A stretch of 64,000 nucleotides of DNA. It comes from Superficieibacter electus. GTDB lineage: Bacteria > Pseudomonadota > Gammaproteobacteria > Enterobacterales > Enterobacteriaceae. The notes under the pieces are model-generated. The model was given only the letters and a program-made list of their open reading frames with translations, did no database searches and was not told the origin of the DNA. This document shows, in pieces, positions 1 to 10,260 of this stretch (positions within the stretch are counted from its first letter, which is position 1; every line of letters begins with the position of its first letter). The DNA is taken from positions 62,001 to 126,000 of the forward strand of contig NZ_PQGD01000010.1 in assembly GCF_002915575.1 (NCBI RefSeq), in the 5' to 3' direction. The position numbers were made by a program, and so were the translations under genes.

Positions 1-924
1 CACCAGATGCATGGTGTGGTTGGTCGAGCCCCCCGTTGCCAGCAGCGCCACGATACCGTTGACCACCACTTTTTCATCAATCATCTTACCGAGCGGCATC
101 CATTCTGCACCGTTGCTGGTCAGACGCGTTACCTGGCGTGCGGCGGCAGCCGTCAGGGCCTCGCGCAGTGGGGCATCGGGCTGGATGAATGACGAGCCCG
201 GCAACTGCATGCCCATAAACTCAATCACCATCTGGTTAGTATTTGCCGTGCCGTAAAAGGTACAGGTTCCCGGCGCGTGATAAGACGCCGCTTCTGATTC
301 CAGCAGCGCCATCCGGTCAACCTTACCTTCCGCATAAAGCTGGCGAACTTTTACTTTTTCTTTATTTGGCAGGCCGCTTGCCATCGGACCTGAAGGAATA
401 AAGACCGACGGCAGATGCCCAAAAGAGAGCGCCGCCATCGCCAGACCAGGAACAATTTTATCGCAAACCCCCAGCCACAATGCACCGTCGAACATATTAT
501 GCGACAGCCCCACCGCCGCTGACATGGCAATGATTTCACGGCTCAACAGCGAGAGTTCCATCCCATCCTGGCCTTGCGTGACACCGTCACACATGGCCGG
601 CACCCCACCAGCCACCTGCCCTACAGCATTGGCTTCATGCAGGGCTTTACGGATTAGCGCGGGATAATGTTCGTAAGGCTGATGCGCCGAAAGCATGTCG
701 TTATAAGAGGTGATGATTGCAATGTTGTTACGCAACATGCTTTTTAAGGAGGCTTTATCATCCGGCTGACAGGCGGCAAAACCATGCGCCAGGTTACCGC
801 AGGCGAGGGTGGAACGCTGAACGGTGCTGCTTCTGGCCGATTCAATGCGAGCAAGGTAGTCAGAACGCGTATCACGCGAACGTTCAATAATACGTTTTGT
901 TACCCGTAACAAATCAGGATTCAT
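1..924 (-). CDS. edd: Phosphogluconate dehydratase Edd, 3' part cut by window edge
   Basis: Only the first 308 codons are present; the frame is open to base 1. The product removes water from 6-phosphogluconate to give KDPG in the Entner-Doudoroff pathway and belongs to the IlvD/Edd [4Fe-4S] dehydratases. The N-terminus [16 protein letters not shown] and the segments [16 protein letters not shown] and [14 protein letters not shown] match E. coli Edd; the two cysteines are expected iron-sulfur ligands. The ATG at 924 has an AGGAG-type site upstream. It lies downstream of zwf on the same strand, as in E. coli, with a GntR-type operator in between. Confidence 0.96.
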   Translation of the reverse strand, partial: MNPDLLRVTKRIIERSRDTRSDYLARIESARSSTVQRSTLACGNLAHGFAACQPDDKASLKSMLRNNIAIITSYNDMLSAHQPYEHYPALIRKALHEANAVGQVAGGVPAMCDGVTQGQDGMELSLLSREIIAMSAAVGLSHNMFDGALWLGVCDKIVPGLAMAALSFGHLPSVFIPSGPMASGLPNKEKVKVRQLYAEGKVDRMALLESEAASYHAPGTCTFYGTANTNQMVIEFMGMQLPGSSFIQPDAPLREALTAAAARQVTRLTSNGAEWMPLGKMIDEKVVVNGIVALLATGGSTNHTMHLV

Positions 925-1042
925 AAAAGCTCCTTAAGGTTTTATCTTGTTAGCAGCACCATAAGCGGATTTTAACTATACGATTAATAGCGTATCGGCA
1001 GGTGTAGCGCAGCTCAGAGGTAAGTTACTGGGTGTAGTGTAA

Positions 1043-1076
1043 TAAAAAAAGCCCTGCGGGGAAATCCACGCAGGGC
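1043..1076 (-). terminator. Rho-independent terminator after zwf
   Basis: On the minus strand a GCCCTGCG / CGCAGGGC stem (1051-1058 with 1069-1076) is followed by a run of seven T. It lies about 70 bases after the zwf stop and before edd, so zwf should end here and edd should be transcribed separately. Confidence 0.85.
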
Positions 1077-1115
1077 CTGAATGTGCAAAAATAACGCGAC
1101 AAACTGTGTTAGATC

Positions 1116-1131
1116 ATGTTACCGGTAAAAT
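1116..1131. promoter_or_regulatory. GntR-type operator upstream of edd
   Basis: ATGTTACCGGTAAAAT fits the GntR palindrome (ATGTTA-CCGG-TAACAT) known from gluconate-regulated promoters, including edd-eda of E. coli. It lies about 190 bases upstream of the edd start, between the zwf stop and the zwf terminator. Confidence 0.65.
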
Positions 1132-1143
1132 AACACTGAAGGA

Positions 1144-2619
1144 TTACTCAAACTCATTCCATGAACGGCCATCACGAGTAATCATGGCTACCGAAGCCAC
1201 TGGCCCCCAGGTTCCCGCCTGGTACGGTTTTGGCGCATCCTGATCGGCAGCCCAGGCCTCGGTAATTGAATCCACCCATTTCCACGCCTCCTCCACTTCA
1301 TCGCGACGCACAAACAGAGCCTGAATACCGCGCATGGTTTCCAGCAGCAAGCGTTCATAGGCATCCGCCAGATGCGTCTGGTTGAAGGTTTCCGAATAGC
1401 TCAGGTCAAGCTTGGTGGTTTGCAGATTGTGCTTGTGATCCAGCCCGGGCACTTTGTTGAGGATTTGAATATCAACCCCTTCATCCGGCTGTAAACGGAT
1501 AGTCAGTTTGTTCTGTGGCAGCTCCTGCCAGGACTCTTTGAACAAGTTAAGTTCGGGGTTCTTGAAATAAACCACCACTTCAGAGCATTTGGTCGGCAGG
1601 CGTTTACCGGTGCGCAGGTAGAACGGCACGCCAGCCCAGCGCCAGTTATCAAGGTCGACGCGGATAGCCACAAAAGTTTCCGTATGGCTGGATTTATTGG
1701 CACCCTCTTCTTCCAGATAGCCCGGCACTTTTTTGCCCTGGGCAAATCCGGCGGTGTACTGACCGCGTACGGTTTTTTCACGCACATTGGTGCGATCAAT
1801 GCGGCGCAGCGATTTCAGGACCTTCACTTTTTCATCACGAATACTGTCCGCGCTCAGATCGGCTGGCGGAGACATTGCTATCATGCAGAGAATTTGCAGC
1901 AGGTGGTTCTGGATCATATCGCGCATTTGGCCTGCCTGGTCGAAATACCCCCAGCGGCCTTCAATACCTACTTCTTCCGCCACGGTAATTTCGACGTGAT
2001 CAATGGTGCGATTATCCCAGTTATTCACAAACAGCGAGTTGGCAAAACGCAGCGCCAGCAGGTTCAGTACCGTTTCTTTTCCGAGGTAATGGTCAATACG
2101 GTAAACCTGACACTCTTCAAAATACTCCCCTACCCGGTCGTTGATATCGCGCGAGGTTTCAAGCGATGTGCCAAGCGGCTTTTCCATCACAACCCGTGCC
2201 GGCTTGGCATTTAATTTTGCTTCACCCAGCCCTTTGCAAATTGCGCCAAACGTATCTGGTGGCATAGCGAAGTAGTTAATAGTGACGCGATTTTTTTGGT
2301 CCAGCATTTTCCCCAGACGGGAAAAAGCCGCCGTATCATTGACATCCAGGGTACAGAAATCCAGGCGGGCGCTAAGCTTGTCCCACAACTCTTCATCAAT
2401 TTTTTCTTTCATGAAGGTTTCCAGCGCCTCACGGACGACTTTGGTATAGGCTTTTTTATCCCAGTCCGCCCGTCCTACGCCCAGAATACGGGTGTCATCA
2501 TGAATCTGGCCTGCTTTCTCAAGCTGATACAGGGAAGGCAACAATTTGCGGCGAGCCAAATCACCTTTCGCGCCGAATATGACCAAATCACATGCATGAG
2601 CCGTTTGCGTTACCGCCAT
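1144..2619 (-). CDS. zwf: Glucose-6-phosphate 1-dehydrogenase
   Basis: Oxidises glucose 6-phosphate to 6-phosphogluconolactone with NADP, feeding the pentose-phosphate and Entner-Doudoroff routes in the cytosol. The 491 residues equal the E. coli length. The N-terminal nucleotide-binding motif [12 protein letters not shown] (about residues 15-26) and the active-site signature RIDHYLGKE (about 174-182) are both intact. The ATG at 2619 has a GAGGAG site seven bases upstream. It is divergent from hexR, with a HexR-like palindrome between them. Confidence 0.98.
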   Translation of the reverse strand: MAVTQTAHACDLVIFGAKGDLARRKLLPSLYQLEKAGQIHDDTRILGVGRADWDKKAYTKVVREALETFMKEKIDEELWDKLSARLDFCTLDVNDTAAFSRLGKMLDQKNRVTINYFAMPPDTFGAICKGLGEAKLNAKPARVVMEKPLGTSLETSRDINDRVGEYFEECQVYRIDHYLGKETVLNLLALRFANSLFVNNWDNRTIDHVEITVAEEVGIEGRWGYFDQAGQMRDMIQNHLLQILCMIAMSPPADLSADSIRDEKVKVLKSLRRIDRTNVREKTVRGQYTAGFAQGKKVPGYLEEEGANKSSHTETFVAIRVDLDNWRWAGVPFYLRTGKRLPTKCSEVVVYFKNPELNLFKESWQELPQNKLTIRLQPDEGVDIQILNKVPGLDHKHNLQTTKLDLSYSETFNQTHLADAYERLLLETMRGIQALFVRRDEVEEAWKWVDSITEAWAADQDAPKPYQAGTWGPVASVAMITRDGRSWNEFE

Positions 2620-2666
2620 GTCATTCTCCTCAATTGGACATCCTGGTACTTATGCCAGGTCTTACT

Positions 2667-2681
2667 TGTAATTTTCTTACA
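2667..2681. promoter_or_regulatory. HexR-like operator in the zwf-hexR intergenic region
   Basis: TGTAATTTTCTTACA is close to the HexR palindrome TGTAATTAAATTACA described in gamma-proteobacteria. It sits 48 bases upstream of zwf and about 295 upstream of hexR. The rest of the 355-base gap (2620-2974) is promoter-like AT-rich DNA with no convincing gene. Regulation of zwf and/or hexR by HexR is an inference from the site. Confidence 0.5.
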
Positions 2682-2974
2682 CTGCACTGTACTGTGTTTA
2701 CCAATAACCTGAAACCCTTGCCACCGTTGAGCAATGGTAAAAGGCATATTTGGGAAAATAAAGGCGTTGTTGGTTAGGCATCTCCCTAATTTTCCTGTTA
2801 CTTTTGCCTGGAACGTTGTGTCTGAAATCCGACTGCGATCATGGAATGAAAAAAAACAACACTATTTGCCGTTTATCTTCACCTATCTCGATCTCACCGG
2901 GGTATATTCTTGCTTTAACGCATCCGATTCTACTTATTAAGCGATCCTTTATCACCGTGAGCGTATTGTAAATA

Positions 2975-3865
2975 ATGAATATGCTGGAAAAAATTCAGAC
3001 CCAACTGGAACACCTTAGCAAATCCGAGCGTAAAGTGGCGGAAGTTATCCTGACAGCCCCGGCACAAGCCATACATTCCAGTATTGCTATCCTTGCGGTA
3101 GAAGCTGGCGTCAGTGAACCAACTGTTAATCGTTTTTGCCGCAGCATGGACACCCGGGGCTTTCCCGATTTTAAACTTCATCTTGCGCAAAGCCTCGCGC
3201 ATGGCACGCCCTATGTTAATCGCAATGTTGACGAAGATGACAGCGTTGAAGCATACACCGGGAAAATATTTGAATCGGCAATGGCTAGTCTCGATCATGT
3301 CCGTCAGTCTTTAGATATGTCGGCAGTAAATCGTGCGGTTGATCTGCTCACCCAGGCAAAAAAAATCGCGTTCTTCGGTCTGGGTTCCTCCGCCGCCGTG
3401 GCACATGATGCGATGAATAAGTTTTTTCGCTTTAATGTCCCGGTGATCTATTCCGATGACATTGTGCTGCAACGCATGAGCTGTATGAATTGTAGCGATG
3501 ATGACGTCGTAGTGCTGATTTCGCATACGGGACGTACCAAAACCCTTGTTGAACTGGCACAGCTTGCCCGTGAAAATGATGCGATGGTGATTGCCCTCAC
3601 CTCGCCAGGCACTCCTCTTGCCCTGGAAGCTACCTTGGCAATCAGCCTTGACGTGCCGGAAGATACCGACATTTATATGCCTATGGTCTCCCGATTAGCG
3701 CAATTGACCGTCATTGATGTGTTGGCCACTGGATTTACCTTGCGCCGCGGCGCAAAATTCAGAGATAACTTGAAGCGTGTCAAAGAAGCGTTAAAAGAAT
3801 CGCGTTTTGATAAAGCACTACACACTTATGGGGAACACCCCAGGAAAACGATAACAAAGCTGTAA
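2975..3865 (+). CDS. hexR: RpiR-family transcriptional regulator HexR
   Basis: Represses central sugar-catabolism genes and senses KDPG. It has an N-terminal RpiR-type helix-turn-helix (about residues 1-77, with VSEPTVNRFCRSM) and a C-terminal SIS sugar-phosphate domain (about 120-260, with FFGLGSSAAVAHD and LISHTGRTK). The start MNMLEKIQ matches E. coli YebK/HexR. The last 16 residues (after SRFDKAL) differ completely from E. coli and the protein is 296 residues instead of about 289. It is divergent from zwf and upstream of pykA. Confidence 0.96.
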   Translation: MNMLEKIQTQLEHLSKSERKVAEVILTAPAQAIHSSIAILAVEAGVSEPTVNRFCRSMDTRGFPDFKLHLAQSLAHGTPYVNRNVDEDDSVEAYTGKIFESAMASLDHVRQSLDMSAVNRAVDLLTQAKKIAFFGLGSSAAVAHDAMNKFFRFNVPVIYSDDIVLQRMSCMNCSDDDVVVLISHTGRTKTLVELAQLARENDAMVIALTSPGTPLALEATLAISLDVPEDTDIYMPMVSRLAQLTVIDVLATGFTLRRGAKFRDNLKRVKEALKESRFDKALHTYGEHPRKTITKL

Positions 3866-3970
3866 CTTATTTCATCATTCGGTTAAGTTCTTATTGTGTT
3901 GTTAACGCGCAGAACGACCGAATCCCTGTTCAGGCAACACCAAAAATTGATTCAGTCAACGGAGTATTAC

Positions 3971-5413
3971 ATGTCCAGAAGGCTTCGCAGAACCAAGATT
4001 GTCACCACGTTAGGCCCGGCTACCGATCGCGATAATAACCTCGAAAAAGTTATTGCAGCGGGGGCTAACGTTGTGCGAATGAATTTCTCGCACGGCACCG
4101 CGGAAGACCATAAATTACGTGCCGATAAGGTTCGGGAGATTGCGGCTAAACTCGGCCGTCACGTCGCGATTCTTGGCGATTTACAAGGCCCGAAAATCCG
4201 GGTATCCACCTTTAAAGAGGGGAAAGTTTTCCTCAACATTGGTGACAAATTCCTGCTGGATGCCAACCTGGGTAAAGGCGAAGGCGATAAAGAAAAAGTC
4301 GGTATTGATTACAAGGGACTGCCGTCTGACGTCGTGCCCGGCGACATTTTACTGCTCGACGATGGCCGCGTTCAGCTTAAGGTGCTGGAAGTTCAGGGCC
4401 TGAAAGTGTTTACCGAGGTGACCGTCGGCGGACCGCTTTCGAACAATAAAGGCATCAACAAGCTGGGTGGTGGTCTTTCCGCTGAAGCGCTGACCGACAA
4501 AGATAAAGCAGACATTATCACTGCCGCGCAAATCGGCGTGGATTATCTGGCCGTCTCCTTCCCGCGCTGCGGCGAAGATCTGAACTATGCACGTCGTCTG
4601 GCACGTGATGCCGGTTGCGATGCCAAAATTGTCTCCAAGGTTGAACGTGCGGAAGCCGTAGCCACCCAGGATGCAATGGACGACATTATTCTTGCCTCTG
4701 ACGTGGTGATGGTAGCCCGTGGCGACCTCGGCGTCGAAATTGGCGATCCTGAGTTGGTGGGCATCCAGAAAGCTCTTATCCGTCGCGCCCGCCAGTTAAA
4801 CCGCGCGGTGATCACCGCGACGCAAATGATGGAATCGATGATCACCAACCCAATGCCCACCCGTGCCGAAGTGATGGACGTGGCGAATGCCGTGCTGGAT
4901 GGCACCGACGCCGTAATGCTCTCGGCCGAAACTGCGGCCGGGCAATATCCGGCGGAAACCGTAGCCGCCATGGCACGCGTATGCCTGGGCGCAGAAAAAA
5001 TCCCGAGCATTAACGTTTCCAAACACCGTCTGGATATCGAATTTGATAACGTGGAAGAAGCCATTGCGATGTCGGCGATGTATGCCGCTAACCACACCAA
5101 AGGCGTGTCGGCAATCATTACGATGACCGAGTCGGGCCGTACCGCGCTGATGACCTCACGCATCAGTTCTGGCCTGCCGATTTTCGCTATGTCACGTCAT
5201 GAGCGCACGCTCAACCTGACCGCCCTGTACCGTGGCGTCACGCCGGTGTATTTCGACAGCGCCAATGACGGCGTGGTGGCCGCCACCGACGCGGTGAACC
5301 TGCTGCGCGATAAAGGCTACCTGATGTCAGGTGACCTGGTGATCGTAACGCAGGGGGATGTGATGAGCACGATTGGTACCACGAATACGACGCGTATTTT
5401 GACGGTTCAGTAA
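3971..5413 (+). CDS. pykA: Pyruvate kinase II
   Basis: Converts phosphoenolpyruvate and ADP to pyruvate and ATP, the AMP-activated isozyme of enterobacteria. It has 480 residues. Visible motifs are TLGPATDR and MNFSHG near the N-terminus, the catalytic-lysine region [12 protein letters not shown] (about residue 220) and [12 protein letters not shown]. The ATG at 3971 is used because GGAG lies seven bases upstream and [11 protein letters not shown] matches E. coli; the frame is open further upstream but has no better site. A terminator follows. Confidence 0.98.
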   Translation: MSRRLRRTKIVTTLGPATDRDNNLEKVIAAGANVVRMNFSHGTAEDHKLRADKVREIAAKLGRHVAILGDLQGPKIRVSTFKEGKVFLNIGDKFLLDANLGKGEGDKEKVGIDYKGLPSDVVPGDILLLDDGRVQLKVLEVQGLKVFTEVTVGGPLSNNKGINKLGGGLSAEALTDKDKADIITAAQIGVDYLAVSFPRCGEDLNYARRLARDAGCDAKIVSKVERAEAVATQDAMDDIILASDVVMVARGDLGVEIGDPELVGIQKALIRRARQLNRAVITATQMMESMITNPMPTRAEVMDVANAVLDGTDAVMLSAETAAGQYPAETVAAMARVCLGAEKIPSINVSKHRLDIEFDNVEEAIAMSAMYAANHTKGVSAIITMTESGRTALMTSRISSGLPIFAMSRHERTLNLTALYRGVTPVYFDSANDGVVAATDAVNLLRDKGYLMSGDLVIVTQGDVMSTIGTTNTTRILTVQ

Positions 5414-5423
5414 GCTAGTCTTG

Positions 5424-5453
5424 TCAGGCCTGGTGATACTAGGCCTTTTGTTT
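5424..5453 (+). terminator. Terminator after pykA
   Basis: An AGGCCT...AGGCCT stem (5426-5431 with 5441-5446) is followed by TTTTGTTT, directly after the pykA stop. The remaining 230 bases to the next gene are strongly AT-rich and hold no other gene I can support. Confidence 0.75.
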
Positions 5454-5685
5454 ATGATTGTGTAATATGCTTACCTGCTATAAGCCGCCTTCCTCATTGA
5501 TACCTCATATAATATATGCTTGTTAAATACAAAAAATCATTTCATTCAAATATTGTATTATACGCATTTATCTGAAGAGATTATAATCCCAACCTTAAGT
5601 TAACTTATTAATTTAACTATACGCAAGAGAGTCAATCGAACAATAATATTTTTTATGAAATAACCGATTACAACAAGGAATACAT

Positions 5686-6468
5686 ATGGAAGAGGATAAA
5701 ATAGCCTTTAATAGATTAAAATCAGATTATCACCGTCAGGCCGATAAATTATGTCTTGCTGATCCTTTTCTTTTTAAACGAGGTACTATTTATTTTAAAA
5801 TAGAAGGTGCCATTAGAAAAATTCAGATGGATATTGACATGAATTGTTTGTCATACACAGGAGGAATAGATATATTAAAAGAGAAAATTTCAATCATAAA
5901 CTACCAATACCAGATGGTACTTTTTAATAAAATAATTTCAAATAAAATAGCTACTGATATCTATGATGACGAACGCAGCGCAGAGCGATACAAATTATAT
6001 TCAAAAATAATTGGTTTTTTAGCCGGTATTGGACAAGTTTCAACTGGTATTGCTATATGCTCTATTCCATCGGGTATCAGTTGTTTACCAGGCACAATAA
6101 TGGCACTGCATGGATTAAATAACATCTATGAAAATGGTTATTACCTTTTATTTTACAAAGAAAAAAGCGGCCCCATCAGAGAAGCTTATCATTATGGGGC
6201 ACATACCCTTGGAATAGACAAGCGTTACGGCGATGTTGCTTACGGAACAATAGATCTGGCACTTTCGGGCTACGGTTTAGCGCGGCGTATCCCAACAACG
6301 CGAGAAAAGTCATGGAATCTTTTCGGTATAAAATCCCACCAAACTGATTATACCAGAGGAATAAATAGTATGACCCCTCTGATTTTTACCCTAGAAATAG
6401 TTAGTGATGAAATAACCATATTATCTTTATACCCTCAGATAACCGAGACGCCAGACAATGCAAGATGA
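5686..6468 (+). CDS. DUF4225-domain protein
   Basis: 260 residues, much more AT-rich than its neighbours. The middle has two hydrophobic glycine-rich segments (about residues 106-145) followed by an HGLNNIYENGYYL motif and YGDVAYGTIDLALSGYGLAR; this order is typical of DUF4225 proteins of enterobacteria and pseudomonads. AAGGA lies upstream of the ATG. The function of the family is not known to me. A small membrane protein overlaps its 3' end by 11 bases, which suggests a paired unit, possibly toxin and immunity. In E. coli pykA and lpxM are adjacent, so the pair is an insertion. Confidence 0.8.
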   Translation: MEEDKIAFNRLKSDYHRQADKLCLADPFLFKRGTIYFKIEGAIRKIQMDIDMNCLSYTGGIDILKEKISIINYQYQMVLFNKIISNKIATDIYDDERSAERYKLYSKIIGFLAGIGQVSTGIAICSIPSGISCLPGTIMALHGLNNIYENGYYLLFYKEKSGPIREAYHYGAHTLGIDKRYGDVAYGTIDLALSGYGLARRIPTTREKSWNLFGIKSHQTDYTRGINSMTPLIFTLEIVSDEITILSLYPQITETPDNAR

Positions 6469-6775
6469 AATATTTTCTCCTGATTTACCATTAATGCCTA
6501 TAGCGTTATATTTTTTGATATCTTTACTCTTCTTTTTTTTGTTAATTATTGTGAGGAAGTCAATTTTAAAGAAAAATAAATACTTATTCTTTCGCTATGT
6601 ATACTATCTTACCGCCACGTTGGGCGCAGCTTTTCAGATAATGATTGGGCACGCAACTGCTGTAAACTCTCAATACTGGCATAACATATTTTCGATGCTT
6701 AACAGCTATTCTTCGACAGGATATTTAACGCTAATATTTGCAGCGTTATATTTATTTTCGATATACCGCGTGTAA
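6458..6775 (+). CDS. Small membrane protein paired with the DUF4225 gene
   Basis: 105 residues with three likely membrane helices (about 11-32, 46-66 and 87-103) and lysine-rich loops after the first. It starts inside the DUF4225 gene, so translation is probably coupled. I do not recognise a family. Membrane topology, small size and coupling would suit an immunity protein for a membrane-active partner, but this is inference only. Its AT content matches the DUF4225 gene, which supports joint transfer. Confidence 0.7.
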   Translation: MQDEIFSPDLPLMPIALYFLISLLFFFLLIIVRKSILKKNKYLFFRYVYYLTATLGAAFQIMIGHATAVNSQYWHNIFSMLNSYSSTGYLTLIFAALYLFSIYRV

Positions 6776-6781
6776 TAGTAG

Positions 6782-6810
6782 AAAAGCCTCATCCGTTGAG
6801 GCCTTTTCTT
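6782..6810. terminator. Bidirectional terminator between the DUF4225 islet and lpxM
   Basis: An AAAAGCCTCA / TGAGGCCTTTT hairpin with loop TCCG is A-rich on one side and T-rich on the other. It can end the plus-strand islet transcript and the minus-strand lpxM transcript. Confidence 0.7.
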
Positions 6811-7784
6811 TATTTTTTCTTCGGATACAACTCCCGCCGCCGGTACGGCTCCGTTTCGCCGGGTTTGCGCGTCTTCAGCAGCTTTAACAGCCAGGTATAC
6901 TGCTCGGGGTTTGGCCCCACCAGGTGTTCCACCTCTTCATTCATCCGCCGGGCGATAGTCACATCATCAGCCGTCAGCAGGTCATCCATCGGCGGACGGA
7001 CATGGACCGTCAGGCAGTGGGTTTTACTGTCATACACCGGGAAAAGCGGCACGACGCGCGCCTTGCAGACTTTCATCAGCCGACCAACCGCTGGCAACGT
7101 TGCCTTATAAGTGGCGAAGAAATCGACGAACTCGCTCTGTTCAGGTCCATGGTCCTGATCGGGGAGATAATAGCCCCAGTAGCCCTGACGGACAGAGTGA
7201 ATAAAAGGTTTGATACCATCGTTACGCGGATGCAGACGACCGCCGAATCGCCGCCGGACCTTGTTCCACATGTAATCGAATACAGGATTGCCCTGGTTAT
7301 GAAACATAGCGGCTACCTGCTGACCCTGAGAGGCCATCAGCATCGCCGGAATATCGACGCCCCAGCCGTGCGGTACCAGCAAGATGACATTTTCAGCGTT
7401 ACGACGCATTTCATCAATAATCTCTTTGCCCTGCCACAGGATGCGATCCTGAACCTTTTTTTCTTTACGCAGCGCCAGTTCCGCCATCAGCACCATCGCC
7501 TGTGGCGCAGTCGCATACATCTCGTCGATAATCGCTTCACGCTGCTGTTCGCTTTTTTCAGGGAAGCAATACAGCAGGTTAATCTGTGCACGACGACGGG
7601 CACTTTTACCCAGCCGCCCGGCCATACGTCCCAGCTTGCCTAACAACGGATCGCGAAAAGACGGTGGCGTCAGGGCAATACCGGCAAAGGCAAAGATGCC
7701 CAGCCAGGCACCCCAGAAGCGCGGATGTAAAAAGCGTTTCTCAAATTGTGGAATAAATTCGCTATTATTTTTCTTCGGTTCCAT
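6810..7784 (-). CDS. lpxM: Lipid A biosynthesis myristoyltransferase LpxM
   Basis: Adds the second secondary acyl chain (myristate) to Kdo2-lauroyl-lipid IVA at the inner membrane to complete hexa-acylated lipid A. 324 residues, the usual length of about 323. The HX4D catalytic motif is present as HGWGVD (about residues 139-144), with an N-terminal hydrophobic segment. The start MEPKKNNSEF matches METKKNNSE of E. coli. A second member of the same acyltransferase family is encoded in the prophage at 49344-50276. Confidence 0.97.
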   Translation of the reverse strand: MEPKKNNSEFIPQFEKRFLHPRFWGAWLGIFAFAGIALTPPSFRDPLLGKLGRMAGRLGKSARRRAQINLLYCFPEKSEQQREAIIDEMYATAPQAMVLMAELALRKEKKVQDRILWQGKEIIDEMRRNAENVILLVPHGWGVDIPAMLMASQGQQVAAMFHNQGNPVFDYMWNKVRRRFGGRLHPRNDGIKPFIHSVRQGYWGYYLPDQDHGPEQSEFVDFFATYKATLPAVGRLMKVCKARVVPLFPVYDSKTHCLTVHVRPPMDDLLTADDVTIARRMNEEVEHLVGPNPEQYTWLLKLLKTRKPGETEPYRRRELYPKKK

Positions 7785-7860
7785 GCAAGTTCCAGACTGA
7801 GAAGAATGACATCAGAAATAATGTCTTAGTGTAGCGAGGCCGGGCGTGAGGTACAAAAGA

Positions 7861-7891
7861 AAAAGCCGGTGCGTTGAACACACCGGCTTTA
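7861..7891 (-). terminator. Terminator after mepM
   Basis: An AAAGCCGGTG / CACCGGCTTT hairpin followed by T residues on the minus strand, 13 bases after the mepM stop. It separates mepM from the downstream lpxM gene. Confidence 0.8.
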
Positions 7892-7903
7892 AACGACGGC
7901 TTT

Positions 7904-9223
7904 TTAATCGAAGCGCAGTTGCGGCATAACCTCTTTAACCTGCGCCAGATAATCGGTACGATCTTTACCAGACAGACCTTCAGTGCGCGGCAGTTTTGCA
8001 GTCAGCGGGTTAACAGCCTGCTGGTTAATCCACACTTCGTAGTGCAAGTGTGGACCGGTAGAGCGCCCGGTATTACCAGAAAGCGCCACTCGATCGCCAC
8101 GTTTCACTTTTTGCCCCGGTTTCACCAGCAATTTACGCAGGTGCATATAGCGGGTGGTGTAGGTGCGACCATGTCGGATAGCGACGTAATACCCGGCAGC
8201 GCCGCTGCGCTTGGCCACCACGACTTCACCGTCACCAACGGCAAGCACCGGGGTACCCTGCGGCATGGCGAAGTCAACGCCGCGATGCGGGGCAACACGT
8301 CCGGTCACCGGATTTAAGCGACGCGGATTAAAGTTGGAGGAAACACGGAACTGACGTGAGGTCGGGAAACGCAGGAAACCTTTCGCCAGACCAGTACCGC
8401 TGCGATCGTAAAATTTACCGTCTTCGGCACGGAAAGCGTAGTAGTCTTTACCATCAAGGCTCAGGCGTACGCCAAGCAGCTGGCTTTGCTCCGCTTTGCC
8501 GTCGAGCATCTCACGCGACATCAGCACTGCGAACTTGTCGCCTTTTTTCATTTTGCGGAAATCCATCTGCAACTGCATGGCTTTAACCACCGAGCTAACC
8601 TCGGCGCTGGTCAAGCCGGCTTCCTTCGCGCTGGCAATAAAGCCAGAACCAACGGTACCTTTCAGACTGCTGTTAACCCAGTCACCCTGCTGCAGTTCGC
8701 TGCTCATTTTGAAACCGTTGGCGGTGCGATCGTAGGTGCGGGTTTCACGGCGCGACATTTCCCATGTCAGCCGCTGTAGATCGCCATCATCGGTTAATGT
8801 CCAGGAGAGTTGCTGGCCAATTTTTAAGTTACGCAGTTCTTTATCAGAAGCAGCCAGTTGGGTAATGTCACCCATATCAATGCCGTACTGATTTAATACA
8901 CTACTGAGGGTATCGCCGGTGGAAACCACATATTCATGCACGCCGGATTCGTTGCCAATTTTATCATCCAGCTCATCCTGCGGGATGGCTTCATCTTCCT
9001 GCGGGGCCTGATCAATAGGCTCACTGGCCTCCGGAAGCAGCGAGCGCACTTCGCTTTTTTCAAGCTCAATCACTTTGACTATCGGCGCGGATTCAGGATG
9101 GTAGACGTAGGGTCGCCAAACGGCGACCGCTAAAGTAAGAACCGTCAGCGACCCCAGCATGACGCGATGAGGTCGGGGCAAATTATTAAATGCCAGGGCG
9201 ACAGAGCGGGCTATCTGTTGCAC
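7904..9223 (-). CDS. mepM: Murein DD-endopeptidase MepM
   Basis: Cleaves D-Ala-mDAP peptide cross-links so that new glycan strands can be inserted. 439 residues. It has an N-terminal membrane anchor (about residues 22-40), an OapA-like/LysM region with VVSTGDTLSSVLNQYG (about 98-150), and a C-terminal M23 peptidase domain with zinc ligands in HRGVDF and HLHYE (about 313-395). It lies downstream of znuA on the same strand, as in E. coli (yebA). Confidence 0.97.
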   Translation of the reverse strand: MQQIARSVALAFNNLPRPHRVMLGSLTVLTLAVAVWRPYVYHPESAPIVKVIELEKSEVRSLLPEASEPIDQAPQEDEAIPQDELDDKIGNESGVHEYVVSTGDTLSSVLNQYGIDMGDITQLAASDKELRNLKIGQQLSWTLTDDGDLQRLTWEMSRRETRTYDRTANGFKMSSELQQGDWVNSSLKGTVGSGFIASAKEAGLTSAEVSSVVKAMQLQMDFRKMKKGDKFAVLMSREMLDGKAEQSQLLGVRLSLDGKDYYAFRAEDGKFYDRSGTGLAKGFLRFPTSRQFRVSSNFNPRRLNPVTGRVAPHRGVDFAMPQGTPVLAVGDGEVVVAKRSGAAGYYVAIRHGRTYTTRYMHLRKLLVKPGQKVKRGDRVALSGNTGRSTGPHLHYEVWINQQAVNPLTAKLPRTEGLSGKDRTDYLAQVKEVMPQLRFD

Positions 9224-9238
9224 GTATTCACTTCCTCG

Positions 9239-10183
9239 TTAATCTCCTTTCAGGCAGCTCGAATACTGATCCGCAAGCTGAGTGAGAAACTGGCTATAGC
9301 TCTCTTTCCCCAACTTGATACTGGTGCCAAGCGGGTCCAGTGTTCCCATTCGAACAGAGGTACCCCGGGCAACAGCTTCAACGACCGCTGGCCTGAACTG
9401 TGGCTCAGCAAAAACGCAGGTTGCTTTTTGCTCAACCAACTGTGTTCTGATTTCATGTAAACGCTGAGCACCGGGTTGAATCTCGGGGTTTACGGTAAAA
9501 TGGCCAAGCGGGGTCAGCCCATAATGTTTTTCGTAATAGCCATAGGCGTCATGGAATACGAAATAACCTTTACCCTTCAACGGTGCCAGCTCAGTACCCA
9601 CCTGCTTATCGGTAGCGGCGAGTTGCGCCTCGAATGCTTGCAGGTTGGCGTCAAGTTTGGCTCGACTTTGCGGCATAAGTTCCACTAATTTTTCATGGAT
9701 TGCAACTGCGCTAGCCTGGGCAATCTCCGGAGACAACCATAGATGCATGTTATAATCGCCGTGATGGTGATGATGGTCACTATTTTCGCCATCTTCATGC
9801 TCATGATCGTGCTCATCACCCTCATCCTCCGCCCCTTTTTGCAACAGCGGTTTCACTTTCGCCAGTTCGGCAATAGTAACTTTTTTGGCCTCAGGTGTGC
9901 CCTGCACAGATTTGGTCATAAACGCTTCCATATCCGGGCCAATCCAGACGACTAAGTCTGCGTTTTGTAAGCGTTTTACATCAGATGGACGCAGTGAATA
10001 ATCGTGTTCTGAGGCTCCGTCCGGCAGGAGGACCTGGGTATCGGTCACGCCGTCTGCGATAGCTGAAGCGATGAATCCTAAAGGCTTAAGCGAAGCGACA
10101 ACCGCAGCGTCGGCATGCTGTGCAGCGCTTCCCCAAAGTGCAACGGATAAAGCAGCGAAAAGAAACGTATTTTTATGTAACAT
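9239..10183 (-). CDS. znuA: Zinc ABC transporter, periplasmic binding protein ZnuA
   Basis: Captures Zn2+ in the periplasm for ZnuBC. 314 residues from the ATG at 10183; the frame is open further upstream but that stretch crosses the znuA-znuC promoter region. A Sec signal peptide (about residues 1-25, ending ADAA) precedes the mature protein. The acidic/histidine-rich loop (about 115-145, with [10 protein letters not shown] and DHHHHHG) and later zinc-ligand histidines are typical of ZnuA. It is divergent from znuCB, with a Zur-type operator between them. Confidence 0.97.
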   Translation of the reverse strand: MLHKNTFLFAALSVALWGSAAQHADAAVVASLKPLGFIASAIADGVTDTQVLLPDGASEHDYSLRPSDVKRLQNADLVVWIGPDMEAFMTKSVQGTPEAKKVTIAELAKVKPLLQKGAEDEGDEHDHEHEDGENSDHHHHHGDYNMHLWLSPEIAQASAVAIHEKLVELMPQSRAKLDANLQAFEAQLAATDKQVGTELAPLKGKGYFVFHDAYGYYEKHYGLTPLGHFTVNPEIQPGAQRLHEIRTQLVEQKATCVFAEPQFRPAVVEAVARGTSVRMGTLDPLGTSIKLGKESYSQFLTQLADQYSSCLKGD

Positions 10184-10212
10184 AATGCGACTTATAATCG
10201 TAATGGATGAAT

Positions 10213-10237
10213 GAATTGTGATATTATAACATTCATC
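10213..10237. promoter_or_regulatory. Zur-type operator between znuA and znuC
   Basis: The AT-rich imperfect palindrome around GTGATATTATAACATTC fits the Zur box (GAAATGTTATANTATAACATTTC). It lies midway between the divergent znuA and znuC starts, as in E. coli, so zinc should repress both directions. Confidence 0.75.
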
Positions 10238-10260
10238 ATCTTGTGCAACCTTTAATTGAA

